A DNA stretch of 64,000 bases from Telopea speciosissima (lineage: Eukaryota > Streptophyta > Magnoliopsida > Proteales > Proteaceae): contig NC_057920.1 in the NCBI RefSeq assembly GCF_018873765.1, positions 41,937,267 to 42,001,266 of the forward strand, read 5' to 3'. This document shows, piece after piece, positions 59,601 through 64,000 of the stretch. Under the pieces are notes generated by a model, which saw only the letters and a program-made list of their open reading frames with translations, was not told the DNA's origin and made no database searches. Both the position numbers and the translations under genes were made by a program. Each line of letters begins with the position of its first letter. The stretch's first letter is position 1.

Positions 59601-62600
59601 AAAACTAAGTATTGGGCTAATCCCGTATGCAACCTATATACCCCTATTTCAGGCCCACTAAAGTGGCCTAATACATAGAAAACCCTTGGGAACAAAGGCC
59701 CAACATATATATATCCCAACCCTACACTTATTCCCAATGAAACAAGCCCTATTTGATGATGAATCTGCATCAGTAAGGCTGCAGGTTGGGGAGGCGGTGG
59801 TGGCAAGCATGGATGAGGAAGAGTATGGGCAGGGGGGATAGTAAGGCCAAAGTTGGTGCACTCGCCCACGGTGTAGGAGAAGTAGTGAGGGGTGGTGGTG
59901 AGGAGAGTAAAGGAAGGGCAAAGGGGAATTCGTCTTCAAAGAAACAAACGTGGCGGACATGACGAAGGCGGTTGGTGGTACGATCAAGGCAACGATAGGC
60001 AAGGTGGTTGGGACTGTGACCCAGGAAAACGCAGGGAGAGGAATGGAAATCTATTTTGTGAGTGTTGTATGGGCAAAGATGAGGAAAACATAAGAATCCA
60101 AAAACACGTGAATAAGAATAATCAGGGGGGCGATGAAAAAGAAGTTGATAGGGGGAAACATCATTGGGGACACGTAAAGGTAACCGATTTATTAAAAACA
60201 CAGCAGAGTCAAAAGCAAAGTGCCTGTAAATACGTGGAACTGAGCTATGAGCAAGTAAAGAGAGTCCGGTTTCCACTATGTGACGGTGGTGGCATTCAAC
60301 GGTGCCCTGCTGTTCATGGGTGTGAGGAACAGATACACGATGAGAGATGCCAAGATTAAAAAAAAAAGGGATAGAGAGCGAAATTTCCTTCCCCAATCGG
60401 TTTGTAGAGACTTAATTTTAAGGGGAAATTGCCGTTCAACCAACCGTTGAAATTCCTTAAATAAAGAAAGACATCAGATTTACGGAGCATGGGATAAAAC
60501 CAAATAAATTTTGAATAATCATCCACGAAAATTACAAAATAACGATGACCAAGGTATCCAAATAACCCCTGACCATCAAGGAACGGTTCGAGTTGTATGC
60601 GCCAAAATAGGTAATTGTTGGAGGTGAGTTTCACCGAAATGTAGTGGTGCGCTGATGCAAAGAGGGGGATCCAATAGGTGGGGTGGAGGAAGAAGACAAA
60701 GCACTGCTAGAGGACACATCCTCAAGAGCACCATCGTCGGGCATGGTTGCAGGAAACCAGACAAAGAAGAAAGAAAGGGTGAGGAAAAAAAAATCGCTCG
60801 TTTGAGCTTATACGGCTCTGATTACCATGTTAACATAGAGTGTTGCTTAATATTCCTTAATCCGATCGGTTATAGTGATGGGTATATATAAATACAAGAG
60901 AACCCTAGTAGGGTTGGAATCCTATATGAGATATCCTACATGTGATAACGACAGAAGATTTCTATTATCACATGTAGTTGATGATGGTAAGAGATCTATA
61001 CACAAGGAAACTAGGGAGATCCAATATAGCGCGTTACTAGAATGGTAACGGCTATATTGGTCAATAATCCCTTATAGTACTTTACTAGTTTCACTTTCAA
61101 CACACATAACCTGGTTGAGATCTCTACTTTTCCCTTCCCTCACTTTATCTATCTTATAGATAGCTTTTCCCCTTCCTTTGTGCTCATATTGTTATAATAA
61201 AGATCTTCATATTTCTTTACCCTTGTTTTTTCCCACAATCTTTTTAGCTTCGTTTCTGGGAAATTTATACCTTTATAAATTCTCTACATCCTTGGTCCTT
61301 TGTCATGTCTTAGTGTTAATGGCTGCTTAAACCTCATCATCCCACCACCAAGCCTCTCTAGAGGAATCAAGTTTTCCTTTCAATTCGCCTAGGACATCTT
61401 TAGCAACCTTCTTAATACAAGTAGTCATCTCATCCCACATCTTTTTAGTGTCTCCCTCAAAGTCTCACTTTCCTTGTTTGACCACTTCATCAGTAAATAT
61501 TTTCTTAGTATCTCCTTTAAGCTCCACCACCTTATCCTAGGGCAAATAAGCTCACCTTTCTTACGATTCTGTGTAGTGAGGCACATATCCATGACCATAA
61601 TCTATGTTGTATGGTTAAGCTCTCCCCTGGTATAACGTTTTAGTCCTTACATAACAGTCTATCGGACCTTCTAGTTAGGAAGAAATCTATGTGGCTACTA
61701 TGATGCTCAATTTTGAAGGTAACTAAACACTCCTATTTCTTAAACCAGGAGTATAATGATAAAAATGAAGTGCAGCAGAAACAGGAACCTGAGCCTGAGA
61801 AAATTGAAGAACCTGTTGAAGAAGTTGATGCTGAGGATAAAAAACCAATTAAAGAACCAGAAGAGGAACCCCAGCCTGAGAATGAGGTTGAATCTCCCAT
61901 AGTGGAATCTGCTCCAGATACTGGAGATTTGCTCGTGAGTTTCTATTCCCATTTTTTTTTTCTTCTTTACAGATTGGTGGAAAATATCTTGGAAATATAT
62001 CCATCTTATAATACCTTTTGTTTTTCTTTTTGCAGGGTTTGAATGAGATACACCCTAAAGCTGCAGAGCTAGAGGAAAGCAATGCAATGGCTCTGGCAAT
62101 CATACCATCTAGTGAGTTTAAGAGATCTGGGATACATGTCTGTTGGATAGGGTGGCAGTACTCTTAAGAATGGAATAGAAACATATGTTAAGCATGCAGT
62201 TCATTTGGGACTGCCATCAAATGATTTTAGTGAAAATATCTTCTAGAAAAGAATTCAACCTGATTGGACATTTCATAATCCATGCTATGGACAGTTGCCG
62301 TTGGAAGAACATGGTTAATTGTGCAAAAGAAAGTTTGAGGAAAGAGATGATTGGATGAAGATGCAATGAGAATGCTCTCATGTGGGATTTCTCATAACTA
62401 CAAATGGATTTGAATAGTTGTATTGATTGATCCCAGGACCTATTCTCTTGCAAGTCTAGTCAAAGGGAATTTCTATGTCTGAACAGCAAGTGGGTTGCTA
62501 TGGGACAATGATCTCCTGGGTTGGACCTGGAATTGGTCCTTTCCTGTAGAATTGGTCCTTTCCTGTCTCACATGCACTGTTGTGCTACTGTCGGACAGTT

Positions 62601-63467
62601 CCTTGTTGTATAAATAAGGGTTGCCTTCTTGCAGGATTTAGAGTCCTTTTCAGTCCCTCTTTCCATCTTCTCTCCATTTGATTTGTTGGTTGAACTGTTT
62701 GGGGGTTTGATCTCAACTGAATACATTAATTTGAAAAATTTGCAGAGGGTGATCTATCTTCAACAAATGGGTTGGCAATGATTGAAGCTAGTGGTTCAGG
62801 ATGGGAACTAGCCCTTGTGACGACTTCAACCAACAATACCAGCCACACAACAGAAAGCAAATTGGTTTGTGTTCCCAGCTCAGTCTTAACTTTGTTTTAA
62901 TTATATGTTTTACTCTTAGTTTTTCTGTTAAATGCCGCAAAATATTGTTAATGTGGTGAATGTGAATCCATGTAAAGTTGTGCTGGATACCTAATCTCTC
63001 CCTTTCTGATAATGGGTGGGTGGTGTATATGTTTGGGTCAGGCTGGTGGGTTTGACAAGCTCTTGCTTGATAGCTTGTATGAGGATGACACAGCCAGGAG
63101 ACAACTACAACTACAGAATGCAGGCTATGGAGTTGGCGGCATAAATGCGCCGCAACAGAATGAAGGCTACGGAGTTGGTTTCGGTGTTCATAGCCAGTTC
63201 AATCCACAAGATCCATTTTCAATGTCCAATAGCGTCGCACCCCCAACTAATGTACAGATGGCCCTAATGACTCAGCAGCAGCAGCAACAACAGATGATGC
63301 TGCAACAACAACACCATCAACAACAAATGATGGTACCCTACCAATATAACCCCCAGTATCCACAGCAACCAATGCAGCAAATGGAATCAACCAACCCATT
63401 TGGAGATCCATTTTTCGGCCCCTCACAAAGTTTACCTCCACAGCAAGGACACCATAGCTTAATATAG
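44610..63467 (+). CDS. ANTH-domain (AP180/CALM type) clathrin assembly protein, 15 exons, 589 aa
   Basis: Coding exons: 44610-44699, 44819-44888, 45230-45327, 45691-45829, 45936-46063, 46165-46257, 46436-46486, 47413-47478, 47588-47653, 47812-47892, 47975-48055, 61749-61934, 62036-62111, 62746-62864, 63042-63467. All introns are GT-AG and the joined frame is open (1770 nt with stop). Residues 1-300 are the ANTH domain ([68 protein letters not shown]), which binds PI(4,5)P2 at the plasma membrane. Residues 322-390 are acidic Glu/Pro-rich linker with DLL; the tail has Gln runs, DPF motifs at 505 and 570 and NPF at 566, typical contacts for clathrin adaptors and EH proteins. It should act in clathrin-coated vesicle formation. 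From memory it is closest to Arabidopsis At5g35200. Intron 11 (48056-61748) is swollen by transposons. Confidence 0.95.
48144..48613. mobile_element. Degenerate MITE in ANTH intron 11
   Basis: TATTCCCTCCATCCCAC at the left is matched, inverted and imperfectly, by GTGAGATGAAAGGAATA at the right. A repeated block (TTATTTTGTAA...GGACAGC) occurs inside. The ends recall the Tourist/Stowaway style of plant MITE, but the superfamily is not certain. Confidence 0.4.
49153..49532. mobile_element. MITE in ANTH intron 11, 380 bp
   Basis: The ends are GGATGCAGCTTCCTAGG and, inverted, GGATGCAGCTCCCTGG. The interior is non-coding and has paired TTTTGACAC/CCACATGG-like blocks. I found no clear target duplication. 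Confidence 0.6.
52087..53480 (-). pseudogene. Copia reverse transcriptase and RNase H
   Basis: From 53430 the RT shows [30 protein letters not shown] and [10 protein letters not shown], a stop at about 53154, then [12 protein letters not shown] (usual YVDD is YFDD here) and [16 protein letters not shown]. RNase H follows with [53 protein letters not shown] and [13 protein letters not shown]. The 346-residue stretch 52087-53127 is fully open. Stops are present at about 53425, 53363 and 53154. Confidence 0.93.
53505..53835 (-). pseudogene. Copia linker between integrase and RT, RT-proximal part
   Basis: It encodes a Pro/Ser/Thr-rich stretch (for example [12 protein letters not shown]) followed by [20 protein letters not shown], the normal entry to the copia RT domain. 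It was separated from its integrase by the three-LTR array beginning at 53836. Confidence 0.8.
55216..56136 (-). pseudogene. ORF of the array element, copy 1
   Basis: It starts [16 protein letters not shown] at 56136. An [19 protein letters not shown] segment follows, then FISQ-like [10 protein letters not shown]. Stops at about 55899 and 55829 break it, and it resumes as a Glu/Val-rich C-terminal part ([15 protein letters not shown] ... [10 protein letters not shown]) ending at 55216. The unbroken form would be about 310 residues. No gag, RT or integrase motif is present. Its spacing Asp(Asn)-x6-[FI]IS resembles a retropepsin whose DSG motif has been lost, by comparison with DSGASHSFIS of the gypsy protease in this window. 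Function unknown. Confidence 0.6.
57510..58430 (-). pseudogene. ORF of the array element, copy 2
   Basis: Same ORF as copy 1 with different damage: a stop early in the N-terminus (SSN then stop, about 58408), no stop at the place that breaks copy 1 (HDGAWCKLV), and a frameshift near 58150. Here the retropepsin-like position reads [13 protein letters not shown], keeping the Asp but not the Ser-Gly. Because the two copies broke independently, the shared ancestor was probably intact. Confidence 0.6.
59778..60764 (-). pseudogene. Copia gag start fused by deletion to integrase
   Basis: A Met at about 60744 begins [14 protein letters not shown], and after a frameshift comes [20 protein letters not shown], the start of copia Gag. 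At [20 protein letters not shown] the frame passes straight into the integrase core; most of gag, the protease and the integrase zinc site are missing. Integrase then continues ([40 protein letters not shown]) to the Pro-rich linker where the array is inserted. Confidence 0.85.
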
Positions 63468-63897
63468 AGATCATCTTTTTTTTTTTCCTTTAATATATAT
63501 ATATTTTTTCTTTTCAGAAATTGGGGGGGGTGGGGGGGGGGGGGGGAGGGATAGGGATTGTTTTGTCTAGGAAGCTCATTCTTTATTTCCTTAGCGATTG
63601 TTGGTGTAATTACCTCTCTATGAATTTGGGGAACATTCATCAATGGTTGCACATTCGTCTGATGTATTCTTTGGTCACTCATAATTTATTTGTTACTCTC
63701 TCTCTCTCATGCAACTTAATCAGTAGTAACCTATTAATCTCCTTTTTTTAATTTACAAATATCATTAGTTATGACAAAGGTTAGTACTTAATCATGCACA
63801 GCCTATTTAAATTTTGCAGTTGGTTCAAGTGGTATTCCATTTTAAAGGGCGAAAGAGAGAGATAGACAACGCCCGCTAGCGTGTGGCACATGGGTGT
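63468..63897 (+). other. 3' UTR and flank of the ANTH gene
   Basis: It contains a T-run, a TA repeat and a long G-rich run (about 63523-63550). I could not choose a poly(A) signal. The stretch has no coding sequence. Confidence 0.4.
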
Positions 63898-64000
63898 AGG
63901 GGTGTCAATGGGTCAGGCTGGGCCGGGCATGTTAAAACCCTAGACCAACCCTAGAGGTCTTACAGTCAGCCCAAGCCCAGCCCAACCCTACCAAGGCCTA
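63898..64000. mobile_element. Possible hAT-like MITE cut by the window end
   Basis: AGGGGTGTCAATGGGTCAGG resembles the left end of a common plant MITE class (compare AAGGGTGT at 42150), followed by GGGCCGGGC and repeated AGCCC/ACCCTA blocks. The right end lies outside the window, so this stays tentative. Confidence 0.35.

Larger units (their letters stand above)
53836..59772 (-). mobile_element. Three-LTR tandem array of a small non-autonomous LTR retroelement
   Basis: The layout is LTR 53836-55187, interior 55188-56151, LTR 56152-57481, interior 57482-58444, LTR 58445-59772. On the minus strand the LTR runs TGATGCAGATTC...CTACATTA. The primer site AGTGGTATCAAAGC follows each of the two right-hand LTRs, and a purine tract (TTGGGGAGA) precedes each of the two left-hand LTRs. 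A perfect 5-bp duplication GTAAG lies at 53831-53835 and 59773-59777, so the whole array sits at one insertion point in the copia element. LTRs are nearly identical; the first has an extra 23-bp duplication near 54603. Unequal or intra-element recombination between copies best explains it. Confidence 0.93.
51839..61066 (-). mobile_element. Copia retrotransposon inserted in the RTE LINE
   Basis: The 5' LTR is 60828-61066 (239 bp) and the 3' LTR 51839-52079 (241 bp); on the minus strand they run TATTGACC...TGTTAACA. A perfect 5-bp target duplication ATCCC flanks it (51834-51838 and 61067-61071). The primer site TGGTAATCAGAGCC (60814-60827) and a polypurine tract GAGGGGGTG at 52080-52088 are present. 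A deletion fuses the start of gag to integrase, and a second retroelement array (53836-59772) lies in the linker between integrase and RT. RT and RNase H are largely open (52087-53127). Removing the nested array leaves about 3.3 kb. Confidence 0.93.
50195..61735 (-). mobile_element. RTE-type LINE in ANTH intron 11, split by a copia element
   Basis: The LINE runs from 61735 to 61067 and continues from 51838 to 50195 on the minus strand. Its 3' end is AGTTGGGATAAGGCTGA plus a (TTG)n tail. It is flanked by a perfect 21-bp target duplication (50174-50194 and 61736-61756) which includes AAACCAGGAGTATAA. The 5' end is truncated within the endonuclease ([13 protein letters not shown], about 61665). 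The RT segments are at 51623-51838 ([14 protein letters not shown]) and 51031-51498 ([36 protein letters not shown]), and the C-terminal part at 50572-50802. The catalytic YADD-type segment is deleted near 50950-50975, where PWCM jumps to ETKAGINAK. Confidence 0.92.

Noticed and set aside
59892..60359. Plus-strand frame of 155 codons
   Set aside because: It is the antisense shadow of the copia integrase on the minus strand.
1..64000. tRNA, rRNA, CRISPR, bacterial-type operons or integrated viral genes
   Set aside because: I found no cloverleaf-type gene, rRNA match, spaced direct repeat array, or coat or movement protein motif. The only tRNA-like signals are retroelement primer sites.

Overview
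The window is nuclear DNA from a flowering plant, probably a woody non-grass angiosperm; I cannot place it more closely. The evidence is intron-rich host genes with GT-AG introns and long T-rich tracts, and a mass of nested plant-type retrotransposons, LINEs and MITEs. There is no operon structure, rRNA, tRNA or CRISPR array that I can see.

Only two host genes can be supported. On the minus strand, 4134-5413 is a large exon of an EHD3-like PHD-finger protein; its 3' exons are not visible and its 5' exons are uncertain. On the plus strand, 44610-63467 is a complete 15-exon gene for an ANTH-domain (AP180/CALM type) clathrin assembly protein. It joins in frame to 589 residues. Its eleventh intron has grown to 13.7 kb by nested insertion.

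The rest is mobile DNA. Left part (1-11.4 kb): a copia-type LTR, a 411-bp TRIM (564-974), a hAT-like element (1269-2692), a 2.3-kb non-autonomous LTR element with clean ends (6460-8740) and a MITE. Middle (11.5-23.9 kb): a decayed copia element, MITEs, an RTE LINE fragment, a Tat/Ogre-type LTR with a tRNA-Arg-like primer site, and copia remnants. At 23872-40680 a Ty3/gypsy chromovirus sits inside a copia 3' LTR and itself carries an L1 LINE in its 5' LTR. At 41.5-44.3 kb there are three small inverted-repeat elements with clear ends upstream of the ANTH gene.

Inside ANTH intron 11 the nesting is four deep: host intron, then an RTE LINE (50195-61735, 21-bp target duplication), then a copia element (51839-61066, 5-bp duplication), then a three-LTR tandem array of a small retroelement (53836-59772, 5-bp duplication).

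The points most worth a second look are: retroposon target-site duplications that copied a splice donor in the PHD gene and a splice acceptor in the ANTH gene; an apparently spliced antisense accessory gene between the 5' LTR and gag of the gypsy element; a candidate 73-nt intron between its gag and protease; the three-LTR array whose ORF looks like a retropepsin that has lost its catalytic motif; and inverted repeats that recur in the gypsy LTRs and leader.
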